Translations under genes and position numbers: made by a program
In this document: positions 36,480 to 48,420 of the stretch, one piece after another
Numbering within the stretch: position 1 is the stretch's first letter
Layout of the letters: every line of letters begins with the position of its first letter
Assembly: GCA_035772785.1 (NCBI GenBank)
Contig: JAOCPU010000005.1
Location: forward strand, 845,875 to 909,874
Direction: 5' to 3'
Origin: Phlebiopsis flavidoalba
Taxonomy: Eukaryota > Basidiomycota > Agaricomycetes > Polyporales > Phanerochaetaceae
Length of the DNA: 64,000 nt
The notes under the pieces: generated by a model
Seen by the model: the letters and a program-made list of their open reading frames with translations, nothing else
What the model was told of the DNA's origin: nothing
The model's database searches: none

Positions 36480-38555
36480 AGGCGTGGAGGCGTGACCAGC
36501 CGTATGCCCGGAAACGGCGGCGTAGGCGCTATAGTGAGGGGAGACGGGATCATCAGGTACATCTGCGAGCAACCGTAGGTTGTTTCATCTGTAAATTGTC
36601 CATGCCCTGTTGAATTGCCTTCTATTAGAGATTTGGACATGCCCCCCAGCGACGTTTGAGGAGCTTTGTCCTAGATCTTGGGACCGGAGTGATACAAACG
36701 TGAGGTAACACTGGGTGGGAGAGTTTAGCACACGCTGCCAGGGAGAGCAAGGTCCAAGGCGCACGACCATCGCCGACGAATTGTCCAGCGGAGCCATGGT
36801 CGGTAACGCCACCGGGGACTACTTAGTCTGGGGCGGGGAAAGAAGATGTAGTCGGGAGTGCTGTTTGAGACTCAGATTATGAGTCTACGTGTACGTGACG
36901 GCTTTGAGACGAGATATGTAGTCGCTGCTCTGAGCCCATGCGAGTCTGTGTCGAATTGATCGGTTGTTCTAAGCATTCTCATGTCATGTCCGTCGCGCCC
37001 TAACGTCAACGCCAGCTTAGAATGTGGCAGAACGTAGCAGGGTTTTGGCAACGGACTCCGAACGGGACCCGCGGGACAGCCTGCCCGCGACACATCGTGA
37101 CAGTGTTGAACGATGCGTTTCGCGCGTTGGGTACTTTCTGCGCAGCTATATCCAGTGGAGTATGGAGGTGGCCAAAATGGACTTAAGTTTCGCCACAGGC
37201 GTTGATCGCAAAACAAGGGCCATGAGCAGCGGCCACCGAAAAACTCTGGCGTAAAGACACATTCGTCAAGATCAGCTATATTTGGTAACCCTGTGCTATG
37301 ACATACCTCTTGAAGAGACATTACCAGAACCCCTGCTCGCCTTCCGAAGCGTCCTCGCCTGTGGCGTATCTCCTCAAATTGGGAAGGAAGATCTCTCGGA
37401 TGTAGCGGGGTGTTTCTCCTGAGTAACCGATCGGTGTGGCATCCTGCGGCTGGCACGGAGAGCTTAGTCTGTGTGACTTGTCATCGTAGCGGAGGTTTAG
37501 GTTCGTGTAGAAGACGACTATAACACTAAGGAGAGCCATCTTGAGGGCAAGACCTGGTGAGCGCAGGCTAAATTGTCGTGCGTCTGCCCCAAGTACCACC
37601 CGCGTATGTGGGGCTTGCTGACGACGGTCGTGTCGAGTGTTTTGTTCGCCGCCGAGGAGAGAAACACGAAAAGGCTCGAAGATACCAATGCCAGGCTTCT
37701 GAGAGAGATTCTGGCTCACGACGATAGGGCAAGATGGCAGTCGACGAACAAGTAGCGCTACCTAGCGCCGGTGCCCTCAGCTTTGACCCACCACCATCAC
37801 CAGACTCATGCGTATCGGAAGTGATTACGATGTAACGTTCATTTTGGCCTTAAGCTTGTGGTGAGCTCGTTTCTCTAAATCCTCATGAAGTCGTCGTCAC
37901 TGAATTCTACACAAAGTCTCCGAAAACGACTGGCTAGGGCCGCTAGGCCAGGGTGTGGACCAAGTGCTGCGACGCTTTTTACAGAGCGAGACTTTTTCAC
38001 GAAGTCTCAGCCTGACATGGGGTGATGGGACATCAAAATAATACCTTGCTCATGCGCAAACAAGCTCTGGTTTATCGTCACCTCTGGTCATGCCCACTTT
38101 TCTCCCTCTGCATCCCATGAGACAGCTTGCTATCAAATCCTCCTGCATAAGACTGTTTGATTGTCGTTTCCCCCGCCAAGATCGCAACAAACACTCGCCG
38201 GTTCCTGACGCTCGCTCAGGTGACCAAAAGGTCGTAAACGGCGCGTACTGAACGTCTTACTCTCCGCAAGGTCATCTCCCACCTCTTCCTCATAACTTTC
38301 GGCTGACTTGGGCTTCTTTTGTTTGAACAGGAACGTTTCGCTAGGACACGTCACACCCTAATCGAGAGTTGTGCAGCATACTGAGGCTGGGAAGGGCCGA
38401 GGCACCGAGGAACGTACGATATCTACATCGACTCAGCCTTGATACTTTCGGTGGCGTGGGCTGTCTTTCTCGCCGAGACCGTCTATTGACATACTTGTAC
38501 GATATTCCAGTCCACCATGCTCATCGTCCGGAAGTCAACTCTACGAATTCCATCG
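36480..38555. other. No confident gene
   Basis: On the minus strand 37321-37719 reads LKMALLSVIVVFYTNLNLRY, a hydrophobic anchor, then GYSGETPRYIREIFLPNLRR and ends at a stop. This could be the N-terminal exon of a small membrane or secreted protein, and the overlapping minus frame 36872-37456 may hold a following exon. I cannot name it. 37.75-38.35 kb shows nothing. Confidence 0.3.
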
Positions 38556-38559
38556 TCCT

Positions 38560-39648
38560 TCACGATAAGCATTCCACAAGGAGCTGGTCGATCACATGGT
38601 GGACTATCTCCACGAAGACCAAATATCATTGAAGAACTGCATCTTAATATGTCGCAGCTTCCTTCCGCGCGCCAGTACCTATCTGTTGCGGGCCGTCCGT
38701 CTAAGCGCATCCCAACTCCGAACTTTCCTCCTTTTGGCAAGAACTTCCAGACGTCTCCCGCGATACGTAGTGGAATTTTGCCTGGACAAAGGCGACGCCC
38801 GACTTCTCACTCAGGTCGACTTGTGCAAGACTTTCCTCTGCCTGCCGAGGCTTCAAGTCGTCAAGTTCGTCGGCACCTTCATCATGTTCATCCTCCCGTA
38901 CCACACACTTATACCTCCCCAAACCCGAACGTCCACTAAAGACTTTGAGGTTCTCGAACCTGCATCTGGATCTTGTCGAATCTGTCATGGAGCTATTTTC
39001 CGCTCTGTCGAGGATCTATACATCGAGGGCACGTTCATCGACGGCAATGCAGCAGTTCCTCGCATGGTCGGGAAGTCAAGAATCTACACATCGAAATCAA
39101 CTCGCAGCATCTTCGTACCATGCTCAAATTGTTCAAACCCTCGCGCGTTCGCAAGCCTTGAGCTCAACTGCTCAACCGGCATGGGCTTCATGATGCACGA
39201 CGTCGATCAGTTTTCTCGAGGTTTATGGAGGCTGTGCAAAGACCTTGTCTTTGAACCTGGCCCGCCATGTTACGGACGGTTCAGGTAGGTCTATCTTTCG
39301 GGTCTTCGTGGGGTAACGTATTGATGATTCGTCAAAGTTCCAAGCCTGGCCACGTGTGCAAAGTTGGAGGCGCTCATCCTCGACATACCTGGAGCCGGAC
39401 GAGTCGTACACATTGTGCTACGCAGTCTACCCGCCCAACTGAGAAGGCTTCAGCTGAATTTCTTAGCCTCTGCATCCGTCTCAAGCTTTGTTTCTCATCT
39501 GGAGTGGAGGAAGCTAGAGGAAAAACTTCGACGTTGCACTCAGTTACAGGTCCTTGAACTTCGGGGTGCATATCAGGCTTCTGATCTTAGGTGTGTACAG
39601 CTGAAGAATTTAATGGCGCAGTACGCCAGCAGCTTTCCGCTAGATTAA
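38560..39648 (+). pseudogene. F-box/LRR-like protein, copy C
   Basis: The F-box reads KELVDHMVDYLHEDQISLKN, CILICRSFLPRASTYLL (38587-38700), preceded by IP in the next frame, so the same Ile-Pro-Gln-Glu-Leu start as copies A and B has slipped one base. It continues LPRYVVEFCLDKGDARLLTQ, VDLCKTFLCLPRLQVVKFVG (to about 38880), then FSNLHLDLVESVMELFSALS in another frame, VEDLYIEGTFIDGNAAVP, VKNLHIEINSQHLRTMLKLF and SLELNCSTGMGFMMHDVDQF. An intron from about 39286 leads to EALILDIPGAGRVVHIVLRS and a C-terminal LRR-like end with stop at 39646-39648. It converges on the DUF6534 gene, 217 bp away. Confidence 0.65.
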
Positions 39649-39865
39649 GAGGAATAGTCCGTTTTATTGATTAAATGACGACATTCCGCCGGGGAATCTA
39701 TTCAGAGTCTCGACGCCCACAGCGACTCACTACATAGTTACACTTCATATTAATACAACATTGACCGAATATCTCAAGCGGTGATAGACGAAAAAGCTAG
39801 TGTGGCAGGATAGTATGCATAGAGGAATAAATATACCGAGATGTCCATGTGAAAATGTGACATGT

Positions 39866-41992
39866 CTACACCATGGTGTGGACTTTTGCAGAGGGAACCG
39901 ATAGACCAGAAGGCATAACAAGGCTGCTAGTGGTCTATGACGGTCGTCGTCAGAGTATATCACAGCCAAGAAGTTACAGGATTACTCACTATCTGGTTCC
40001 GCGAAAAGGGTTCATGGACTGTCGCGGTTTGGGATGAAGGAATGAATATTCTCCGACCAGCCACAGAGTTGTAAGGGAACGTCTCTCTTTTAGGCGAGAG
40101 AAACTGCCTGGCATTGAAGCTGAGTTGTACGGTTAGTCAAACTCTCGTCGAAAGCGAGACCGATACTTACGACGCAAGCAAAGAGTTGACGTATACTAGG
40201 GCATACAGATTAGCTCAGCGAGACATGGATCGACGATCATAAGGACAACTCACGCCCGCTCAGAGGAAAACCGACTGGTCATCTCAGATTGAGCCACATT
40301 TTATTGCGCGAAAAAAAGATGACGTACTGGCAAAGAATATGTAGTTCTCCGGCATCAGGGAATACTATTCATCATGAGATGACTCTGCTCTAGCCCACGG
40401 CTGCGTCCTACTCACCATGATGAGACTCGCTACGGACACAACGCTGTCGGATTTAAAGTTGACTGCGCGTTTACGTTGAGACGATAGCGACTCACCACGT
40501 GGCCAAGCCGGTGTTGATTGTGTAGGAAATCAGTCTACTCAGCACGCTATCGCTGGCACGTAGTTTAGAAAGCTGACACCTATCGGGCCGGTTACAAGAC
40601 GTACGTCCTGTGAGAGTTGTTCTTCATCTTCGAGAACAGCCATATCAGAGACGCGGTGATACATATGTCTGTGAAGACGACCATTGAGAAGGTCGTGTAG
40701 TATAGATACTAACAACAGATGCAGCTCATAAGCAGATTAACCGGTACCATAGGCATGGAAACTGACCGATATTTTCCTAAATTCCTCCAGAGTCTTCAAG
40801 AGACAACTGATTTTTGCTCAGTTTGTGTCCACTAAGAAAAAGCCTGAATAGATAGCGTACCTCCATATCCCCAGAGCTGACATGAGGGGAGATTGATTAG
40901 CATTGGGCTGGAAAAAAAGTCGAGGCGAATGTTTACCTAGCGTGACTCCTATTGAGCACCTGTTAGCTACAAAGCAGTGCAAAGACAGTAAACGTACCAA
41001 ACAATTGCTACGTTCAATGCGGACTTTGATATATCAGTCCAATCAAAGAGGCTATGGCCTATAGAAAAGAACGTACTAGTGACCATGTTAACCAATGGTT
41101 TCTCTCACTGACTGAAAAGCAGCCATGTCAATGCTCCGTAAGGGCAATGTAACGGTAAATCTGGAACGTACGTTTCCATAGACGATAGATGAAGGAACTG
41201 TCGAGAAAAGTCAAAAATCAATGCGGTGCAGTCGAGCATAATTGCGGTACTGACCCACGAACGATGGCGTCACTCAGGGGCCTGCAAACAGAGTCTGGGG
41301 TAAGCTCTCCGAACCCAAAGCTGATGAATGCAAACCAACAGCAACTACTATGTTTCCCTATCATACCGTATGATTAGCACCGTATTCCAATTTCACACGG
41401 TAATCGCGAGCGGATGAGACTCACTTTGATACCCCTGTTGAGGGCGGGTATTAGTGGACATCATTCTATCAGAGGCCACCATGAGATACACGAACCAGGC
41501 AATGAAGTCGATGTCCCGCGTATCCCCAAAATTTCTTGCACCATGTACCTGGTGCGGTGTCGGTCAAGATGCCGTTGATTTCAGTACCGCTCCACATACC
41601 AGTATAATAGGGTGAATAATCAGAGCCGTATGAAAACCGTGGCTAGAATCCTACGTCCTATTCAGACTCTCAACATCTAATTTGGTCGTTCATAGCGCGC
41701 GCACCATAAGATACCGACCTATTTCACAAATTTATAAGAAATGATAACTGAGCATGTACAGCCTCTCTTACCGAGCACCGGAGGCACGACGCCGTCCTTC
41801 CTCTGAGGTTGACTCTGGACGAAAGTGAAACATTGTGTGAACACGCGATCCCGTAGAGGCTATAACAACAGATGGTATTGCATTAGGATATATCTACGAA
41901 TGACGAGGATTGTCACACTCACATTGCATCCGCAAAAAGCCACCTATGAGTGCAGCGCCGATGTTACTGCTCAATGTTTGGTCTATAATCAT
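39866..41992 (-). CDS. DUF6534-type multi-pass membrane protein, about ten introns
   Basis: No long ORF exists because exons are only about 16-130 bp, but GTRNGT donors, branch-like CTAAC/CTNAT and AG acceptors define them. Exon 1 (41992-41923) reads MIIDQTLSSNIGAALIGGF; exon 2 (41859-41772) carries LYGIAC. Later exons give NFGDTRDIDFIAWFVYLMVA (about 41500), SFIYRLWK (about 41180), SERNHWLTWSL (about 41090), KTLEEFRKIS (about 40775), MVVFTDICITASLIWLFSKM (about 40660), VLSRLISYTINTGLAT (about 40505-40550), VVSVASLIM, YSLMPENYIFFA, LYVNSLLASFNAR (from about 40200 to 40115) and finally SSLVMPSGLSVPSAK, stop TAG at 39866-39868. RYTINTG and LYVNSLLATLNAR-type motifs are diagnostic of this Agaricomycete integral membrane family of unknown function. 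A one-base loss in the exon 1 T-run (A-run at about 41935 on the plus strand) and one frame problem in exon 2 are apparent. Confidence 0.75.
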
Positions 41993-44640
41993 CGAGAAAG
42001 CGGTGGCTGGAGATTCCGTGGGCAAGGCTTGACCTGAAGCCCCTCTTCGGGGCCTATGCACGAAACCTGTAGACTATAAAAGTGGGTCAATTATGATAGA
42101 GTTTCGGAACAGTGACAGCACGCTGCCATCTTCGCGTTTCCCCTCCCCACAATCTGTTTGTTGTGGCGGAGACCACGGGAGGTGAGGTTGTTTGGTGTAA
42201 AAGAAGCTCTGCACGGGGCTATCACCAGAGATGCGGGCGAAGCAATGTTGCGGGTAGGCCGCGAATGCGGACGGATGCTGAGAAGGGTGAGTAGCTGTCT
42301 GGAAAGTTCGCCTGTGCATGGTTTGCTGGAACTGATAGTCTCGTTTGGATCATCGAGGTACCATTCACATCGCGACGAGGCTGGACGATGATCCAAATCA
42401 GCACCGATTGATAAAACGGCGATAGTCCCTTCCAACCATTACCCTGGCGGTAATTTTTCACTGTCGAAATGTGTGCGTGCCGACAACGGATCCACTCGAA
42501 GATCGGGCTCCTTAAGGTATCGTAAATAAATCAATTTTCAATTCATTCTGCTGTAACGAATCAATTCAGTCTGAACATGCGCACCAGAAGTTCGCCTTGC
42601 AAAGACGTAAACGACCGAGTTCAGCGAAACGCGATCGAGCAGGACCTGCAGTCAAGATCAGAATGTGTGTTGATAATCTTAGTCAGCCCAAGATTTCGAG
42701 GTTCTCACCAGATGCATCCAGCCAATGCCGACCAACGACGAGCCCGGCGACTCATGTACACACCTGTGTACGCCATTCCTACGGTCTGGTTCCTGCAGGT
42801 CGAATCCTGGGGTGAGGAGGAAGTTGAGATGATGCTTCGACCCCGGTTCCGAGTTGACCATCAGCAAGATCAGAAAAGAGCGACCAAGTGAAGTTTGACT
42901 CCTTGATAGGCTCAGAAAAAAGGCCGGCTTTACGCGCAGAGATGTTGGTGCAGGGTGCGTATCATCCAGCAGACGGTCACCAGGCGGTCAACGGCGATAT
43001 AGCGCACCCCTAGTGACCTCGCGACCCCGCGTGACGCCACAGCGATGAGTCGTCAGAAGTACAATCGGGTGATTCTGCGTGGTCCACCTAGTAATTCGTG
43101 ATCAGCGTATCATACAAAAAGACAACAGACTGTACGCCTATATCCCCAGATCGCAGTGTGAGCCACCCTCTCGACTGACCAAACCAACGTTTGACCCGTC
43201 AAAAACACAAGCATTCTCACTAAAGTAGCAGTTCTCTTCCTTGACCAGCCCTCCCACCAGTGCCTCATTCATCAAGGATACGGTGGGTATGTTTCCATCC
43301 CTTCCGGCAGAATTCATGGCGCGTGAGGGCTAGCTCTTATCCTGGAGAGAGTGATACAACTCCCATAACAATCTCGCAAGCGAGCGCCGTCCAGGATTGT
43401 TACTTGCGGGACCGCGAACTAGCCACGTGTCCATGCTCTACTTGATTCGACGACCAAATAGAAACATCTGGAATACACCGTCAGCGATACACGCTGAGTC
43501 TAACCCAGAACTGAGAAGCCGGCCTCCTGAGTCCTCACACGCAGTCAGCGGAACCAAAAGGTAGAAGACAACGACAAAAAAACACTCCACTCAGCGACAA
43601 CGCGCCAACGCGTGATTGGCAAAACCGAAACCGAGCGATCCTGCCAGCAACCGTTTTGCAATAGCAGTTATTAGACCTAGTGGTAATGCTGTTTAGGGAT
43701 CTGAGACCGGCAGGACACCGCCACAAAAAAAACAAAGAGCAGTGCTCTATCCAACCGCAGTGCGCACTGCCCCAATTCGGCAGCGAGTTGCGCGTTGAAC
43801 CGCGCGTGCCAGCGCCTCCAGCGACTCACAGCTCACATATCGGTTCTTTTGACAGTCATCTATAGTATTCATTAGAGATGCTTTGAGACGCATATGAGTA
43901 GTCTGGTTACATGAGCATGTATTGGATGGTGTTGGTGGTGGTGAAAGCGAGAGGCAAGGGGCGCGTGCGCCACATCATCATTTTGCGCTGGATCTGTTTG
44001 TCGGCGCCTATCTCATTTGGGCTATATTCCTCCTTCATAAGGACGAGATAAGGAACACAACAATATCGCGACCCTTCTTTCATCTCAGTTTTATGTCGCA
44101 TCCTATACGCTCTTAACGCTCATAAATTGCAATCTGAATCAGCCTGGTGTATGCCAAATACAAGAGCAAGAGTAGTATGTCAAATTTCCCATATCTGTGA
44201 TCACCATGGCTGCGCCGAAAGCTCAGGCTCACTTTGCCCAAGGTGCGACGGGAGAACTCGAAGTGACATCTTGAGCGAATGGATTCATCGGCCACTACGT
44301 GTACGATATGCATGTTGCACGCCGCAGACGCTTGGCGGAGGGATGCCATAGATTGGACGCACACATACCGCCGGCACCGCCAGATATTACTATACTCGCC
44401 GTAGTGAACACGTCACGTCTCGAACATCTCTCCGGCGTCGTGGAACACTACGACGCAAACATTTCTACAAGGGCATGCAGAACGTTACGTCGTTTCCGTT
44501 CTGCTACCTCTCGTCGTCGACCTTCGACGGCGCCGCCTCCACGTCTACAAAAACCCATATCCACCAGAATATCCATCAGCCCTTCCCGTCACATTGATGT
44601 GCGACTGTCCTAGCCTGCTTTTTGTACTCAGAGGCCCAAC
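41993..44640. other. No confident gene between DUF6534 and the FunK1 array
   Basis: Open frames of 60-115 codons at 42091-42435 (minus), 42577-42891 (plus) and 44299-44613 (plus) have no recognisable motif. Given the micro-exon gene next door, another intron-dense gene here is possible but was not decoded. Confidence 0.35.
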
Positions 44641-44645
44641 ATATA

Positions 44646-44708
44646 TGCGATGACAGATTGCATCGCGATTATGCCCTATCAACCGCATTTGGAAGACAAG
44701 TTCAACTT
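44646..44708 (+). promoter_or_regulatory. Conserved upstream box of FunK1 copy 3
   Basis: GCGATGACAGATTGCATCGCGATT, an imperfect dyad, then CCGCATTTGGAAGACAAGTTCAACTT, about 145-205 bp before the start codon. Confidence 0.65.
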
Positions 44709-44787
44709 GCTCTCTCTCTTCCGCGTCCCCTTTGGCCACCTGTGTCCCATCTTCCACGTTTGCGCTCTCTACACGTCGCAATCTGAA

Positions 44788-44808
44788 ACCAATCACGAAA
44801 TATAAATA
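44788..44808 (+). promoter_or_regulatory. CCAAT and TATA-like pair of FunK1 copy 3
   Basis: CCAAT at about 44789 and TATAAATA at about 44801, some 45-60 bp before ATG 44850. The same CCAATCA(C/T)GRAATATAAATACAAGACT arrangement precedes copy 5. Confidence 0.6.
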
Positions 44809-44849
44809 CAAGACTATGAGCGTGCCAAATCCCCCACTCTCTCATCCTT

Positions 44850-47825
44850 ATGGCTGAACAATGTACGCCCACGAGAGTCGCCAAGTCTGCTCACGCTCCC
44901 ATTGCTGAACCTCCTTTCGCACAAAAGATCTCTCGCGCCGCAGCTTCCTTGCCTAGCGTTCTTAGACTCGAAGAGAAGCGAAAAAACACCCTCAAGGAGT
45001 TCAACGAGGCCGTTCTCCAACTTCCCGTAGAGTTCTTTCTCACCAAAGGCGGAATCCTACCTCCTCTCGCCGAAGGTCTTGACATCCAGAAGACGATTGA
45101 GCGCCTGATCAGGGATGGCCACCTAATCCATCATCCCAATCGCCAGAATCCCAAGTGTCCCTTGCGCTGGAAGGTCTTTGCAAACAATCCCTCCGCGATC
45201 AAGTTTAAGCACGGAGAACGAGATCTTCTACAACATTGTGAGAATCGTCGAGGCTATTAAGGCTGCATCTAAATCAAAGGGGACGAAGATCATGCTCGAC
45301 GTCAATGTGCAATCCCGACCGCGTTCCCTCGCGACCACGCGCGACAACAACAACGAAACCCGACTGCTACGGTTGTCCCTGCAGACTACCGACAAAGGAA
45401 GGACCATCGCTGAAGGAGACAGAAAGCCGTGTGTTGGTTCAAAATGGGTGTACCAGCAGAGTTCAAAGACGGAGACGAAGGATGAGGTTCAGGTGAGTTT
45501 ATTTGACCAACGATCTTATGCTTCCTTAGGCCGAATTATGGCTGTTCTGACTCTTCTGTGTGTTAGAATTGGACTCAGATTCTTTGGGCGTTGAAATACA
45601 TTATGCAAAAAGACCCACGGTCCGACGTTTTGTGTTCGCATTCACACATCGAAGACACGAACATGCGGAATCTGGGGTCGCAAAAGCCGGTCCGACGTGC
45701 TCGTATCGCTTCCGTTCAACTTCATTGAAGGTTCGAAGCCATTGTCCTTCTTTCCGGCCTCATAAATCAGGACTCACCTGTGTTCAGCAATACGATCACA
45801 CGATTGAGTTTTTCCCTGAGAATCGTGCACGCCAACGAAGAAACAGCTCGGTTTGTGGACACGACCATCGAGCGGCTCCCTAGAAGAAGTCCGAGCGATC
45901 CATTCCAATACAACATTAAGTGCGCAGATGCTACATACTATGATGACAGGACTGTTCGACTTATCTCCGACCTCGGCGCTGAGGCTCTTCGTGGGTCGAG
46001 GCACTCGCGTCGTGGGAGTGGTCCGCAAGGTCGACGACGACGACAACGATAGACCTACTATGGAGCGACGGCACGGTCTCTCGTCGTACTCAAGGATGCG
46101 TGGGTGGGGACCGCGGATCGCCAGCGGGAGCATGTCATCCTGGAGAAAGTTCGCGAGGCGGGCTACGGAGAAGGGACTCTTAGAAGGCTTCGAGGCGACA
46201 CTTCATGAAGATCAACCAAGGCTGTCATAATTGGGTAGAAACTCAAATGCTGACGGCGATGTCCATAGTTGACGAAGACGTACGATCTACACGCATGACC
46301 TCATCTTACGAGGGCGCTCTTATATCGGGCGAGAACTACAGTTTGGAACCAAGGGACACTTGAGTGTTCGGATTTTACGAGCACGCCATGAACGAAGCCG
46401 AGCCAAGCCCAGTGCGCACCCGCGTTGTCGCCAGACGAGCAGCCCACCAAGTCTCATGCCCCGTTCTGAACCGCTGGGTATCAAGAAGCTGCCAGAAGGT
46501 GCCGCTCAGACAAAAGCTGCAATATCATGCCAGGTCCACTACCGTCGAATCGTGTTCGATGGAGCTTGGATGCACCATTGCCGAGACGAAGACACTCGCA
46601 GACTCACTAGAAGCCCTGATCGATGCGGTGAAAGGTCAGTGTATAACATATTTGCATGTAAGTTGCATCAACTCACAAATGAAACAGGCTTGAAAAATAC
46701 TTCATCAGTGAGGCGGTGGGTGCACCGCGACATTAGTACAGCGGCAACATCCTCGTGGTCAACGGAGTGGAAAGCTCTCCGATCTTGAATACGGCCCAAC
46801 TTACACGAAGGTGTCAGCGAAAAAAACACGGAGTCCGTAAGGTACGTTGATGCGTTCTTGACAATAATGAACAGGAACCTCATCAGCTTGGGAGCCCCCA
46901 GGGTACGCCGGACTTTACTGGCCACCGAAGTTTCGAAGCACAATATTACCATAACCACAGGCCGGATCGCCCACGACGTCGCAAAGAATGTTATGGTCCG
47001 CAAGTCAAGCCATTGCCAATCGATCAACAAGGGCAGGGCCCCCCTAGCCGCACAGTGGGATCGTACCCATCGATTTCGACGAAGGATGGATCAACTCAAT
47101 ACACAGGGGGTATTCCTCTCCACCCGACTCATCCGCGTCCCTCCTCAACTCGTGGCACGGCAACACAAAACCCAGGCACCAGAGAAACCGTATGATGCCA
47201 ATGAGTTTCGTTACACCAACCCCCTGCACGATCTGGATTTTTGGTCCGTCTTCCCCATGGTCGGTAATCTGGCTCCTAGTGTGTTCCAAAAGACAGGCAA
47301 GGCGGCGCAAATTCCTCGGAATGAAAGAATGGACTCTTTCTCACCTCAAGAATCAAGGGCCAGCCGCAACCATCCTCTTTCGCGACATCGCCCCGCAGGA
47401 AGGATGTGATAGCCTTGGATGCTATCTTTGTTGACCAAAGCTTGCGACGTGGACTACCTTCCTCCAATTTTCACGCTATCAAGGAAGACCTGAAACGACT
47501 TCAGGCGTGATCTCTACCGCAGTACCTCGGGTCAATCGCAGTAAAACGAACGCTACCCATGGCCAAATCGCAGGCCCACCTTTCGCTCCCATGTGGCGGG
47601 AAAATCTGCACGACAGCCTGGACCAAGAGTGTCTCGAAGGGAAGCGCGAGGTATCTCAAAAAGGTTCGAGCTTGCCACTATTGCCATAAAGACGAGGTAC
47701 ATGTCTGCGAAAGTTGGGACCATGACTCCTGGCTGCGAGCCGCCCCCCCCGCCTGCTCTCAGTCCAGAAAATCAACACAACGCTATCAGGTCCCCAGTGT
47801 CCGGCCAGCCCCGGACCAAGCGTTA
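44850..47825 (+). pseudogene. FunK1 fungal-type protein kinase, copy 3
   Basis: Exon 1 is open for 136 codons from ATG 44850: AKSAHAPIAEPPFAQKISRA, EFNEAVLQLPVEFFLTKGGI, EGLDIQKTIERLIRDGHLIH (to about 45135). A frame change near 45215 precedes IFYNIVRIVEAIKAASKSKG. The N-terminal FunK1 segment runs through LPFNF near 45720 and IVHANEETARFVDTTIERL (about 45820) to IRTVRLIS-like text. The kinase core has HYRRIVF (46535), WVHRDIS (HRD at 46723) and GVESSPI instead of LSDLEYA through one-base slippage. Then come PDFTGHRS-like text, FRYTNPLHDLDFWSV (47205) and the C-terminal GPPFAPMWRENLHDSL (about 47570). Frameshifts in most exons. In family order it is closest to copy 5. Confidence 0.85.
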
Positions 47826-48420
47826 ACTCCCGACGGCGTGCGACTCAAGGGGATCGGATATGCATAGCCTAACATAGCAAAAAACCCCGCAAGGCATACC
47901 CACACGACGCCGTCATCACGCCGAACTCTCTAGACTTTTGGCCCGGCAGAACGTATACCAGAGGTTATGCAGAACCCAATCAAAAAAAAGACCCCGACTA
48001 CACGCCTGACGGGGCCGGACCGCAGCTAGACGAAACGGGAGTAAGGTGGCTGGCGTAGTTTTTCCCTTTTTCCGAAGTCCTAGGAAATCTACCCTGAGAA
48101 CCGTTTTTGTCCAACCTACATCCTACTGATAAATATGTATATTTTGTGCCAACCAATCACATACATCGCCACACCACTAGACAGTAACGAAATGTGGTTT
48201 TGCCTACCACTACAGACGTTCCCTTAGAGTTCTACTCCATCCGAAACACCTTTTGGCCCATGAGCCACATTGCAGGCCCCGAGAGACTATTGTCCAGACC
48301 GAAACCCCCAGCCGTCGGCCAACGCGCACGACTCTCCCCCCCAGGTGGTATAGAGAAGGTAGGAGCGTTATGAATTGCGCCATCGAAAGAGTATCGAGCA
48401 ACGGCCAGCCATGGCAAACA
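47826..48420. other. No gene recognised
   Basis: Spacer between FunK1 copies 3 and 4. Homopolymer-rich; nothing identifiable. Confidence 0.4.

Noticed and set aside
36872..37456. 194-codon minus-strand frame as a complete gene
   Set aside because: It has no recognisable motif, and a different frame carries a better-looking exon at its 5' end; at most it contains a fragment.
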